In this document: positions 11,224-22,937 of the stretch, piece by piece | Layout of the letters: every line of letters begins with the position of its first letter | Position numbering within the stretch: the stretch's first letter is position 1 | Assembly: GCA_020226215.1 (NCBI GenBank) | Contig: CM035226.1 | Coordinates: 66,301,455 to 66,365,454 of the forward strand | Reading direction: 5' to 3' | DNA: 64,000 bases | Origin: Sindora glabra | Taxonomy: Eukaryota > Streptophyta > Magnoliopsida > Fabales > Fabaceae | Notes under the pieces: generated by a model | What the model was told of the DNA's origin: nothing | The model's database searches: none | Seen by the model: the letters and a program-made list of their open reading frames with translations, nothing else | Translations under genes and position numbers: made by a program

Positions 11224-14200
11224 ATTATATTTTTGTAAGTATGCATAATGTCCTAAAGTGAGATATAGTACTTAGATAGCTAATGCTTACACCATATGAT
11301 TAGTGATAGATCAAAATTTTCTTCTTTCACTCTAAAAGAAATTGGTAATTTAGCATTTGGAGATAACTCTAAAGGAAAAGTAATCGGCATAGATAAGGTT
11401 AGTAAGGACCCTAATTCATGCATTGAAAATGTGCTACTTGTAAAGGGGTTTGAAACACAATCTCTTAAATATTAAACAATTATATGATAAGGGTAATGAG
11501 GTTACATTTGATAAAAATAAATGCATTATCAAAAATAAAGTAGATAATTAAATTAAGTTAGTTAGCAAAAGATATGGAAAAATTTACATGATAGACATTG
11601 ATTGTGTCCCTCAATTAGATTCTAAATGCTTAATAAGTGTAAATGAAGAATCATAGTTATGTTATAAACATTTAGTATATAAAAGTATGGACTTGATAGG
11701 AAAACTTTCTAAAAATAACCTTGTTATAGGTTTTCTAAAAATTAAATATGAAAAAGGTAGGTTGTGTGATGCTTGCCTAAAAGAAAAATAAGTAAAATTA
11801 TTGTTTAAACCTAAAAATATTATTTCTACATTTGGACTACTTTATTGGGCAATCAAAAACTAAAATCTTTGGTGGAAACTATTACATGCTTTTGGTTGTA
11901 GATGACTAATCTAGGTTCACTTGGATGTTGTTCCTTCCTTATAAGAGTGATGCCTTTCAAGATTTTGTTAAGCTTGCTAAGAACATTCAAAATGAAATAG
12001 GAACAAAAATTATAAGTCTAAGAAGTGATCATAGTGGAGAGTATGAAAATAATGATTTTACTAGTTTCTGTTATGAATATGGCATTAAGCATAACTTTTT
12101 ATTTCTAAGAACTCCTTAACAAAATAGAGTTGTTGAGAGCAAAAAATAGAGTTCTTAAAGAAATGGTAAGAATAATGCTTAACAAATGTAATCTTCCTAA
12201 ATCCTTTTTGATAGAAGTAATTGGCACTGCTTACTATATCATGAATAAAGCTCTAATTAGACCAATTTTAAAGAAAAGCCCCTGTAGCTTTATAAAGGAA
12301 AAAGGGCTAATATTCCCTATTTTCATATCATTGTTGCAAGTTTTTTGTACATGATAATGGAAAAGACAATCTTGAAAATTTTAATGTAAAAGCCAATGAA
12401 GCCATGTTTGTTGGATATTCTTCCATTAGTAATGCTTTTCAAGTTTATAGTAAGAAAACCTTAGTAATAGAAATATTCATTCATGTGGCATTTAATGAAT
12501 CTTTTTCATTTATACATAAGTATAAAGATGATAACAAGGAAAGTGAAGATTGGTAGTGACAGGAAGATGGTAAAGAAGACAAGGAAGAGGTTGAGGAAGA
12601 GAAAGATGACAAGGAAGATGATGGTTCTACCAACATAGACATTTCAAGCATACTCGACACTCCCATCCCTTTACAATGAAAATCAAAGATTATAGAAAGC
12701 CACCTAACTAATCAAGTAATTAGTGATCTCATACAAAGGGTAACTTACCATAGTCTTAGGAATGTATATGGACATCTAGCCTTTCTATCTCAATTTAGGT
12801 CTAAAGACATTAATAACGCCCGTAATAATGATAGTTGGATCTTGGCCATATAAGAAGAAATAAATCAATTTGAAAGAAATGAAGTTTGGGACCTAAAGAT
12901 CATTCTATCATAGGTACTAAATGGGTTTTTAGAAACAAATTAGATTAGAATGGTGTTGTTGTGAGAAACAAGGTCTAATTGGTTGCAAAGGGTAAAACCA
13001 AAAGGAATGCATTGATTTCGATGAAATATATGCATTGGTAGCTAGATTAGAAACTATAAGAATATTGTTAAAAATTTTGTACTCTATCAAATGGATGTCA
13101 AAAGTGTTTTATCAAATGGATATATTATGGAAGAAGTATATATTGAACAACCTTTGAGTTTTGAAAGTTATTTATTTCTTAATCACATTTGTAAGTTGAA
13201 AAAAGGCTTTATATTATCTCAAATAAACTCCTAGAGCTTGGTATGAGAAATTAAGAAAATTTCTTTTAAGCAAAATTTTTTCTAGAAGAATTGTTGATAT
13301 AACTTTTTTTATAAAGCACAAAGGAAATGAAATTCTCTTAGTGTAAGTATATGTAGATGACATTATTTTTGGTTCCGCAAATGTTTCTTTATGCGAAGAG
13401 TTTGAGAATATTATGAAAGGAGAGTTTGCCATGTTGATGATGGGAAAGCTTAATTATTTCTTAGGCTTTAAATCAAATAATTAAAAGATAAAATTTTCAT
13501 CAATCAAGCTAGGTGCATCAATAAGCTATTTAAGAAGTTTGATATGGAAAATTCCAAGCCATTACCTACTTCCATAAGTATATTAACAAAGCTAGACTAG
13601 AATAAGGGAGGTAAAAAAATTTGATATTACAATATATAGATGCATGATAGGTTCCTTAATTTATCTTATAGCTAGTAAACTTGACATCATGTTTAATGTG
13701 TACATGTGCACAAGGTTTCAAGAAAATTTAAAGGAATCACATTTGATTCCTATAAAATATATTTTAAGATATCTTGTGAGCACACCCTACTTTGGGTTGT
13801 GGCATTCTAAAGAAAAGAGTTATTCATTTGTAGATTATTTTGATGTCAACTTTGTGAGTAGCAAGACAAATAGAAAGAGTACAAGTAATGTATATTGATT
13901 CCTTACAATATAGCTTTATCTACCATGGAAGTAGAATACATAGTCATCAATAGTTGCTGCACTCAAATCCTTTGGATAAAGCAATAATTATCAGATTTTA
14001 GTTTAAAATCTAATCACATTCTTATTAAATGTGATAATATTAATGTCATTAATCTTCCTAAAAATCCTATTGTGCATTCTAGAACTAAACACATTGAAAT
14101 TTGATACCATTTTATTAGAGATCATGTCCAAAAAAAGGAGATTATGCTTGATTTTGTCAAAACCAATGTTCAATTAGTTAATATTTTCCCTAAACTACTT

Positions 14201-14263
14201 AATAAGGAGAGGTTTTCCTTTATTGGGAAAAAGTTAAGTATGTTAAACTCCCTTAAGCATTGA
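11224..14263 (+). pseudogene. copia pol, broken
   Basis: Domains run protease, GAG-pre-integrase, integrase, reverse transcriptase, RNase H, the copia order. The protease site at 11275-11283 reads D-S-stop where D-S-G is expected, followed by HHM and FGDNSKGK. GAG-pre-integrase motifs lie at 11640-11800 (SMDLIGKLSKNNLV, LCDACLK). The integrase core at 11925-12160 keeps IRSDH-like SLRSDHSGEYEN and the VVE glutamate, but the first catalytic Asp region (about 11840-11860) is unreadable. The RT (12830-13640) keeps LYQMDVKS and the YVDD catalytic motif at 13350-13361. RNase H (13640-14263) keeps IGSLIYL and SRTKHIEI. About ten stops and several frameshifts kill it. The natural stop is at 14261-14263. 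Confidence 0.9.
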
Positions 14264-15172
14264 TATCTAACATGATGTAATTTCATCATTTTTAATATAT
14301 GTTTTTTAGCCTTAATTTCAATTGATTCCATTTGATTATTTTACTAACTTTAGCATCGAAGGTATCCTTGAATTTTATTTTATATGTTTTTCATATGTTC
14401 AAAAGGGTACTGTTGATAAATCTATTAGCAAAAGGTATCTTAATGGTTAGTTTGCATAGTTCCCAAATGGTCATAGTTATTTTAAGCTAATTTTTTGCCT
14501 TCAAAGGATGATACTTGTATATTGAATCACTTATAAAGTGTGTTTTTGCTCTTTAAATGGCAATACTTGCTTGTATAATTCACTATTTAAGAAGGTATCA
14601 ATTTGAGAGGTTGATACTCAAGTATTAATGCACTATTTTGGTGTGGTACCTGTACATATACATGATTATATTGGATTGGTTTACTCCTTGCCTTCCCCTA
14701 ATCAAGTATATACTCAAGCATCACTTGAAAACTCCTATACATACTCATGTACATATGCGATTACGGCCACACTTATTTAAATTGCTATCTTGATTAGCAA
14801 CCCTCATTTTCAAATTTCTAACTAATAAATATCTTGCTTTTCTTGATCCCAACTCCATAAATCTTCTCAAATCCATCAAATTTCGCTAAATTTTTTCATT
14901 TTTCATTGATTAAACATTAACTGAATCCTTTCTCTTCAACTTCCACTGATTGTTTTCTTCAAAAACCTCAATAATAAAAAAAAACCTAAAATTTTAATGA
15001 AAAACTCTAATGAAATTTTCTTAGAAATTTCTAAATTTTGACTTTCTCTATAATTCTTTTTCACATTGCTCATCCTTTTCAATCCTTATCAAACCTTAAC
15101 TATCTAAGACACATTGCTCCATTTTCCTCCTTATCTTCTAAACTAAAATTGGTTCACACAAAAAATGTTACC
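14264..15172 (+). other. copia 3-prime spacer with LTR-like motifs
   Basis: This region lies between pol and the extra ORF and has no coding block. At 14500-14760 the motifs gatactcaagtatta and aagtatatactcaagc recur; they echo the tactt(g/a)agtata units of the LTR U3. That raises the possibility that a subgenomic promoter for the downstream ORF arose from U3 sequence. A TATA-like element is weak (acttatttaaat, about 14770). Confidence 0.4.
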
Positions 15173-16316
15173 ATGGATAAAAAACATCAATCTAAAAGGA
15201 AGCATGTAGAAGCTAGGACTTCATCTAGGGCACAATAAGCTTCAATTGAAATTGTTGAAAGGAAGTATTTCATTAAGAAGCCAAATAGGTTTAAGAATTA
15301 CAAAAGATTATTGAATGTTAGAATTAAGCTAATTATATGTTGGAGTAAAAATTTTATTATGAATGAAGAATTGGGAATTCATAAGGTGCTAAATAATCTG
15401 AATTTTCCTGATTTTGCATGCTTCAAGTGTGTTAAGTACTATCCCACTTTAATGAAATTATTTTATGCTAATTGACAAAAAGAAAAGATTAGTAAAAAAA
15501 TAAAGATTTAAAGTGATGTTAGAGGTTTAAGAGTTGAAATTAATTGCAAATTATTAATTGCAAGTTGTTAAATAAGTTGTTTAACTTGGATCCTAGACCA
15601 TTTTGTAATAATAAAGATTTTATGGATGATTGTATTGGTAACGAAATTAGTGTAGATTTCTTCTTTCCAAACAAAAATCCTACTTATCAATAAAGGAGGC
15701 TTCAAACATCAAATTTATCTTTAGAGGATAGGATTTTTCACCGCCCTATTAAAAAGATTATTATAACAAAGAAAACAAATTACACTATCATTTATAATGA
15801 TTAATGGTTTGTTATAAGGTGCATTAGCATAACATTGAGATCAATTTTTGAAATGCTCATCATAAATCACATGTTTAAGCATACTAAATCAAATTTTTTG
15901 CTATATGCTATAATCTTTAGTAAAATTTTCAAAAATGCAATTTAAAGGTGGAAAAAAAGGTCCTTTCTAAAGTAGTTAAGAAAATTTCTATTCTTGGTGC
16001 TCCTACATTTCATTTAATGAATATCTTTAACATCATAAATGGTATTTACAAAAAATAAGAAAAAAAAGTCAAGGAGGGAGTGTTGGAAATTAAGCTTTAA
16101 TTACAAAGGTTAATTGGTTGGCTAAAAATATGCAAATTTAGAGAAGATAAATTAGCTCTTAACAACTTGGTTATGAGAACATTGCAATCAGTGCAAGACA
16201 CCATGAATACTAGCCATTTTGGTCTTTTTGCAATCAATACTAATGATCTTAGTGGCGTTGGAGCAACTAGAGATGATACTATAGTTCATAGGGAGGAGAC
16301 TCAAATGGAGAAGTGA
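15173..16316 (+). pseudogene. Extra 3-prime ORF of copia element
   Basis: A frame starting MDKKHQSKRKHVEARTSSRA at 15173 opens a basic N-terminus, stops at 15236, then continues in pieces to a final stop at 16314-16316 (..ETQMEK). The middle (about 15240-15560) reads RKYFIKKPNRFKNYK, YPTLMKLFYAN and DVRGLRVEINC. That spacing resembles the domain annotated as putative plant transposon protein (Transposase_32 family), which appears downstream of pol in large plant retroelements; this assignment is from memory of the pattern. The position is that of env-like ORFs in the SIRE lineage, but no transmembrane or fusion-like segment was seen. Function is unknown. At least four stops interrupt it. Confidence 0.55.
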
Positions 16317-16761
16317 GCATTAGCGATAATAAATTCCCTTAATCACTTTTTACCTCATTAAGACTTCAATGTATATTATATCATGTAACTCATTTTGGAT
16401 TATATAATGACATTACATAGTTACTATTTTATATTTTGATTTTTGACATTTCTATTATGTTATGGTACTTTGCTAAAAATTAAGATGTGATTGTTGCAAT
16501 TTTAACTTACTTTATATGATAATATGGTAAATTATGATGAATTATGCTATTTATACTATTGCTTGGTACCTTGTTTTTTAATGGTGAATTATAATGTTTA
16601 TGTTAGCACTATATGCTATATTGATGTTGGCTGGTTTTAATTTATAAGTCTTTATTTTTAAAATAGATTTGATAATGTCAAATAGGGGAGAAATAGGAAG
16701 AATTTTGAATTTTTTAAAATTTAAATAATTCTATGTTCAATATATTTAAAATATGTTTGAA

Positions 16762-16772
16762 CTAAGGGGGAG
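16762..16772 (+). other. Polypurine tract
   Basis: ctaagggggag immediately precedes the 3-prime LTR and is the expected primer for plus-strand DNA synthesis. A second purine run, aataggggagaaatagg (about 16680), lies 90 bases upstream, as is common before LTRs of this lineage. Confidence 0.75.
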
Positions 16773-18234
16773 TTTGGAATTTTGCTTAAATTGATTAGCA
16801 TTTTGAAACTACACTTTTATGTGAAAGATTTCATTAAATAGCTTAGAAATTTATGTTGAAAAAGAATGAAGTTTTTGAAGATTTTATGAAAGTTATTGAA
16901 GAATTATGAAGATGATGTAGTTTTTGAACAAATTAGAGCTTTTGGATGTAAAGGAATTTGAAGATTAATTTGGAATTCTAGGCAAATTAAATGTACATAA
17001 TTAAAGTATTATGAGTCAAATTATTTCAAATTATTGATTAATTAGGTATTTTGTGCCCAAAGTTCTTTTTAAATCCAAAAGGATAAAAAATGTTTTCAAA
17101 CTAGGTGATCTTTGGTGTTAAAACTTATTTTAAATCAAAATGGATTTGGATGAAGGAAAGTTCTTTTGAAAAATTCTTGAAAAACTAAGTATTGTTTGAA
17201 AAATATTACCTCCCCTACTTATACTTAGGTATATAATTGAGTATATGGTTTTAAAGGCAAATCTCTTGGATTATACTTGAGTATATATTTGAATATATTA
17301 ATTTAGAGGTGAACCCTTTGGACTAAGCTTGAATGTGCAAGGGAGTATGAAGATTCAAAGGCAAACTCTTTAGACTATACTCAAGTATAAGCAAGTATGG
17401 TGTTCTAGAATCTTACTAGCATTTGGATATTTAAGTATTATTAAAAACTTTTTATTCTTGGCTTAGCATACATGAGTATCTATAGGCATGTTTTAAAATT
17501 TACCAACTGTAAGTGTGGAACGCTTCCTATCTAATTCCAACACATATATAAACATTTTAACCCTATTTTCTAAGTAAGAGGAAGAGTAAAAACCCTAGTT
17601 TCATCAGAGCTCTTGCTTGCTTTTATCTTTGCATTCTTGCTTCAAACATTATAGTCATTCTCTTAAGATTAAATCATTCTAGATCTTTCAAGTTGTCTTT
17701 GTGCAAAGAGTATGCTAAATACTTGTTCATTTCATCTCAATTTTTTGGTTTTTTTTTATTAGGTGAGGAATTCCAATAAATTCTATAATGTGCAATAACT
17801 CTAAGGAATGATTCTTGTGCGAGGATAACACAAAAGAAGGTTGTATTAATTCAAGACTACTGTAAGGCTTCTTAAAAATCATTAACCTTAAGGGATTTAA
17901 TGCATTAATTATGGAGTCAAAGGATATTCGACTCCAAAGAGTTGATGTATATAGGAAGCAATTGTTCTTATTAGTAGAACTACTATACACTATTTGCAAT
18001 TTTCTTAACCCTATCTCTTCTTAATTTTATGTATTTATATTGTCTCTTTTAGATATTTAAATATTAATGCATAAGATATGAATGTTGGATGATAAAACAT
18101 TTGTGAGTTGAATTCTTTGCATTCAAATTTCAAATGTTGACTCCTTTGTTTTTATACAAAATGCTCTATTTTTATTAAGAATTTTTTTAAAAAAATCCTA
18201 ATTCACTCTCCTTTTCGTATATTTATGCTTTCCA
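16773..18234 (+). repeat. 3-prime LTR of copia element
   Basis: Parallels 7919-9430, starting after the PPT as tttggaattttgc and ending gctttcca. It carries the same U3 tandem units (17216-17400), the TATA box (catatataaac, 17543-17551) and the conserved tail aaatgctctatttttatt. The minus-strand ORF 17727-17999 inside it is a chance reading. Confidence 0.85.
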
Positions 18235-18371
18235 TATATCATATAATATTTATATTATTTAGTAATATTAGTGTTTATTTCATAAATTACATATAAAAAA
18301 ATAAAAATGTGTGATTAAGCAAATAAAAAAATAATATGTTAGCTATAAAGTAATGAAAATTAAAATTAAAA

Positions 18372-18440
18372 TATATAATTAATTGACTTGATTAAATTAA
18401 AAGTTTAACTTTTTTAAAATATATTTTTAATAATAAAAAT
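18372..18440 (+). repeat. Displaced unit of the 7.3-kb tandem repeat
   Basis: tgattaaattaaaagtttaac followed by ttttaaaatatatttttaataa resembles the cores at 7301, 7501 and 7849. It lies 140 bases right of the copia insertion and supports an array split by the element. Confidence 0.45.
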
Positions 18441-18618
18441 GAATAGGAAAGATAAAATTCAAATAATAGCTATTGGCATTGTGTTCTTATAAAATCATCT
18501 TTTTATTATTTAAGTTAATGCCATTTGATTTTGTTATTGATAAGGTATTAGTATAATTTTAAAAATTGAAAGAATTTAAATGTAATTAAATTAAATTTTA
18601 CAAAATGACGGGAATTTA

Positions 18619-18927
18619 TGCTTTATTTGTTTTCCATTTTTAAAAATAGTTTTATTTTTTTATTTTTAAAAATAAGAAAATCTACTTGGCAATGTATTTT
18701 TAAAATTTATTTCTAAAGATTATTCTCTAAATATATAATTTAAAAATAGAAAAATACAAATAACTTTTAATTTTTTTTGAATTCGTTTTCTAGTTCTAGA
18801 TATCAATTTTGTAATTAAATAAAATATTTCTTCATTTATAATATTAATTATCCCCTAATTTTAATATTTTAATTTAAAAATAATTTTTAAAAATATAAAA
18901 ATAAAAATATATCTAAATACACATTTT
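18619..18927. mobile_element. Tourist-like MITE, copy 2 of 4
   Basis: 309 bp bounded by TTA at 18616-18618 and 18928-18930. Its interior (ttctaaagattattctctaaatatata, then a tagttctagatatcaattttgtaatt block) parallels the copies at 22345 and 22938 closely. Its right end, reverse-complemented, gives tgtgtatttagatat. The termini are more worn than in copy 1. Confidence 0.65.
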
Positions 18928-19623
18928 TTAAACTTTGCTCACTCTTTGTGGCATATGGGCAATGGTAGCACATGAACTCCACTTTCCTAAATCAATGAAA
19001 AGATTAGCCTACATTTCAAACACTTTGAAATCATTTCTTCTAATTATGATTTTATAAATCTAATCTAAATTTAAATATTTATTAAGGAGAGTACATCATT
19101 TCCTAGAAATTTTACATGCAAAACTCTCATGAGAGTGCTTTATAATGTAGGGGCCATGGATATAATGGCCCCACTGTTAATAGGTAATATAAGATTATTA
19201 TAGCGTAAAATATGGATAAATAATTTTGATATAAACTTGGGATTATGCTAAATGGCTTAAATCATTTCTTTTCCAATTTATTAAAAAATTTTAATTTAAT
19301 TTATACTATTATTTAGCTTAATTCCATAAATAAAGTTAGGTATGTCATAATCAAAAAATCTTTTCTAAGTCTGAGGCACCTCCTTTGGAAGGTTACATAA
19401 AATATGCATTATTTGAAAAATAAAAATCTTGATAATTTTTTCTCTTGTAATTTTACATTAAAGAGTAATTTTTAATAAATTTTTGGAAGTCTAAAATGAT
19501 CATTTTAAGAAACCATTATTTTTAAAAATTTTCAAAATTTAACATTTTGAACTAGAAACTAAAATTTAGATTTTTATTCTTTGAAGTTTTAATTTTTTTT
19601 ATATTTTTTTTAATCCAAATGGA
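18928..19623. other. Intergenic DNA, nothing recognised
   Basis: AT-rich with no coding block or recognisable transposon end. Confidence 0.4.
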
Positions 19624-20431
19624 AGGTATTTCCTTATTCCTATTTGTCATTTTATTCTCCATTTATATAAGACATAAATGTAAATAAGGTGCAAAAAACC
19701 TAGAAACTGTGTGACCAAACTTAGACCCAGCCTAATAACAAGGTAGAAAACCTATGACCCATTTGACTAGACCCAATAATAAAGCAAAGGACTCGTGACC
19801 TAAAATAGAATTTTTTTTTTTACCTAAAACCAGAAACACAGAGACATTGAAATCCTCTCTTTCTTGGCTTCATTTTTCTTTTTCTTCCTCTTCCACTTCT
19901 AAATACACAAGACAACTCCCTTTCTTCATGTTTCCACATATTTTCTTCCACTTTCTCCTTATTTCTCGCTATTATTTCTATTATTTCAATATTTTTGAGG
20001 TTTTAGAGATTCTGAAACTTTTCTTATTGATCTGCTATTTTTGTTCTTTCTTTTGCTTAATAAGGTAATTCTCAAGCTTCATTTTCTTATTTAGAAGTTA
20101 GATTGACTTAGACTAATTAGTGGATAACAAAGATTAACTTGATATTAAGTTATGCTCATAATAGGAAATTTGGGATTTTTGTAATAGAAAACTCAATGTT
20201 GTATTTGGCTGTTGACTGGTGTTTGAATTGTTGTTTGATTACTTATACTAGGTCAAGGAAAGCTTCCTAGTGGCACTAGTAGTTCATTAAATAAGGAGAA
20301 GTTAAACTCGAGCATATTGCCTATTTGTGAGTAGATAATGTGTATTTACATATTTTTATATATTTTCAACCTTATATATTCTTTTGAATAATTAATTTTA
20401 TTTATTTATTTATTATTATTTTCTATGCATT

Positions 20432-20520
<89 letters not shown>

Positions 20521-22035
20521 AGAGTACTAGATACTTTAGGGACAAGCATATTAAAAATTTTCTTTGAGTTATAGTAATACAAAATGATATTAGAATGACA
20601 CCACAATGAGGAAATTGAATTATGTAATTTATTTTGAAATGGCATATTATTGAAATCTTATTATATAATATTTTTTTGAAAAGTTATTGTAGATGAAGTG
20701 ATAATATATCAAATTTTCATATATGTTTGTAAAATTGATTTTTGATGAGTTTGGAATGATTTGATATTGGAAATGTTGATTATCATGGTTGAAAGCCTTG
20801 ATAAGCTACTTATAGTTGAAAGGAATATGAATTGAGATTGATTTAAATTATTGATATATGAAACTATTTATTTCCAATAATTTTCTTATATAATTGCTGC
20901 TTATATTTATATATGGTGTTTTACTATTTTTATAAACTTGCTTTGGAAGAAGGCTAGTTAAAAATTATAGCTAACGTAAGTGATGACATTAGCCTTGGTA
21001 TAACTTGATTCAAACCTTAGTTAGCAAAGGAATTGTTAACCCTGTGTGTCGACCAACACATGTGGATTGGTTTATGGTAGTTTGATAGGTTGCCTTAGAA
21101 CTAAGAGTTCTTTTGAGATTGTTATTTCATGAGTAAAATGCTCATATTTGTTAATCATATCTAGAAATCTCTCACTCCAAAAGTGTAATTTTAATGATTT
21201 ACATGTTTTAAAATTGATTAACTTTGATTTTGATTACTTATTTATCATGAATATATTATATTGAAATTTTTACCATGAATCTATGTTCATGATGATTTCC
21301 TATACTATGATTAAAAAATCTACTATCTACCTTTTAGCTTGAAACTTATATTTTAGTATTCTACTTTTAATGAATATTCCAATTGTTATTTTATTAAATA
21401 TGATTGTATAACTCTTATTATATCTTTTTATATTGAAAAGCTATTTAATTGTTTCTAAGGAAAAACTCGTGCCATGTCTTGTCTTATTTCCATTGAAAAT
21501 TCATATTATCTATTTACGGAGTCAATGACTCACACTTTTTGTTATAATATTTTTTAGATAAGGATTCGGCTTTGGATTCATCATTTACAATTTCTTAGAG
21601 AGAGATAAGTATTCTTTTGTAGTAAGCCACACACTTTATTTATCTGGGCTTGATGTAAAACTTTTGCATATTTTTTTAAAATTGTAAAATTTTGAATACT
21701 CTTAGATGTGTTCTATTAAATTCACGGGGCAAGGCATGCTCTTATTGATTTACATATATGTGTTTCGTTATAATTGTGAAGTATTGTCCGAATGTAAAAT
21801 AATATAGATATTTTGTTAATATATGGATTAACAGGTGAATGTTGAAAAATAAAAAAATTTGTGTGGAACTATATACATGTGAAAAATTAATGAATGTATA
21901 ATGGTTATATGCTCTCTTAAGTTTAAAATAGATTACAAATTATCCTATGATGTTTTAGGTTAGCATGGTTTATATAGTTATATCATTGCCTTAAGGTCAT
22001 GCGCCGATCATAATTCCTAATTTTTGTTCGTGACA
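19624..22035 (+). repeat. Putative solo LTR, gypsy-like
   Basis: The 2.4-kb block has the plan of a long plant LTR. A U3-like part holds imperfect repeats of gaccca...ctagaccca (19700-19800). A CT-rich leader-like segment follows (19850-20070) and ends in a splice-donor-like aaggtaatt. The block finishes gccgatcataattcctaa...gttcgtgaca, the style of a gypsy LTR end just before a primer site, but no primer site follows. Possible 5-bp TSD: atgga at 19619-19623 and at 22036-22040, although the 5-prime end then starts with ag, not tg. The boundaries are therefore tentative. No coding sequence is inside. Confidence 0.4.
20440..20518. repeat. (TA)n microsatellite
   Basis: A 79-bp TA dinucleotide tract is interrupted once by cataca near 20465. 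The minus-strand ORF over it (20406-20645) is a by-product of the repeat. Confidence 0.95.
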
Positions 22036-22203
22036 ATGGATGCCCTTGCCCCTTCATGCGTCCTCCCCTTCACAAGCAGTAAAAAAAGACGCTGTAGGTC
22101 CAATTCTTCAAGCTGGCTCCATTACCCATCGTTTGGTAGAAGAGAAGTAAAGGAAGAAAGAGATTTTAAAAAAATAAAAAAGAGGATATTTTCATCGCTT
22201 TAG
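22036..22203 (+). CDS. 55-codon ORF, unknown, possible gene remnant
   Basis: The frame begins MDALAPSCVLPFTSSKKRR and ends in a lysine-rich tail. The first 115 bases are markedly GC-richer than all neighbours, with mixed codons, which suggests old coding DNA. A Ser/Arg-rich N-terminus could suit an organelle-targeting sequence, but this is speculative. It starts exactly at the right edge of the putative solo LTR, so its upstream region would have been separated by the insertion. No homologue is recognised. Confidence 0.25.
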   Translation: MDALAPSCVLPFTSSKKRRCRSNSSSWLHYPSFGRREVKEERDFKKIKKRIFSSL

Positions 22204-22344
22204 ATGTAAAAGAGAAAATATGAAAGATAAAAAGTAGAATAGGAATTAGGCATGGGTTCACAGCTCTTTTGCTCCCTCTGCGTGCCCAGGGCAATTAGCG
22301 GAGAAAAGTCAATCCACTCCACAGCATGCATACGCTCAAATTTA

Positions 22345-22934
22345 GCGTATATTTATTTTTTATTTTTAAAAATAAGAGAAAATTACTCTGACATCCTTTC
22401 TAATTTTTAAAATTTATATAAATATCCCCTCTATTTTTAAAATAAATAAATAAAAATACACATACTTGTTTCAAAGTTTTAAAAACTTATATAAAGCTTC
22501 CCTCCAGTTTTAAAAATAGAAGGGAGATTTATGTAAGTTTTTAAAACTTTGACAAAAGTCTGTGTATTTTTATTTATTTATTTTGAAAATAGAGGGTAGG
22601 TCTGTGTAAATTTTTAATACTTCAGGGGAGGACAGAGTATTTTTCTATAAAAATAAACAAATTTATTTGTTAACATTCAAAATCAATTTTTAAAAATTAT
22701 TTTCTAAATATATAATTTAAGAATAAAAAATATAAATAATTTTTAATTATTTTTTGAACTTATTTTTTATTTTAAATATTAATTTTATAATTAAATAAAA
22801 TATTTTCTTATTTACAATGTCAACTATCCTCTAATTTTAGTTTTGCTTTAATCCAAAAATAATTTTTAAAAATAAAAAAAATTTTGAAAATAATTTTTAA
22901 AAACATAAAAACAATAACATATCCAAACACACTT
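22345..22934. mobile_element. Tourist-like MITE, copy 3 of 4, with nested insertion
   Basis: The left end gcgtatatttattttttatt and the right end, reverse-complemented as aagtgtgtttggatat, match the family. TTA flanks it at 22342-22344 and 22935-22937. Without the 256-bp insert at 22384-22639 it would be 334 bp, like its relatives. The interior after the insert parallels copies 2 and 4 from ttaacattcaaaatcaattt onward. Confidence 0.75.
22384..22639. mobile_element. Foldback element nested in a MITE
   Basis: The 256 bp are almost one perfect palindrome. The left arm starts tactctgacatcc and the right arm, reverse-complemented, starts tactctgtcctcc. Both arms then share cctctattttyaaaataaat, taaaaatacaca, tcaaagttttaaaaactta and tcccty, meeting at about 22511. 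If the ends are ctctg...cagag, both sides carry TA, the target site of Tc1/mariner (Stowaway) MITEs. There is no coding capacity. A transcript would fold into a stem of about 120 bp. Confidence 0.8.
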
Positions 22935-22937
22935 TTA

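Larger units (their letters stand above)
7919..18234 (+). mobile_element. SIRE-like Ty1/copia retrotransposon, degenerate
   Basis: This is a full-structure element of about 10.3 kb: LTR, tRNA-Met-type primer site, gag with zinc knuckle, pol in copia order (protease, integrase, RT, RNase H), an extra 3-prime ORF, polypurine tract and LTR. Flanking pentamers tgtat (7914-7918) and tatat (18235-18239) match at 4 of 5 positions, a plausible TSD. The order of pol domains places it in Ty1/copia; the long 3-prime region with an additional ORF fits the SIRE/Maximus lineage. All coding regions carry stops and frameshifts, and the LTRs differ at roughly one base in ten by eye, so it is old and inactive. 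Confidence 0.9.

Noticed and set aside
12481..12666. Serine-rich minus-strand ORF
   Set aside because: It is the shadow of an acidic (gaagat)n-rich stretch in the integrase C-terminal region of the copia pol.
20406..20645. 79-codon minus-strand ORF with long Tyr-Ile runs
   Set aside because: Produced by the (TA)n microsatellite.
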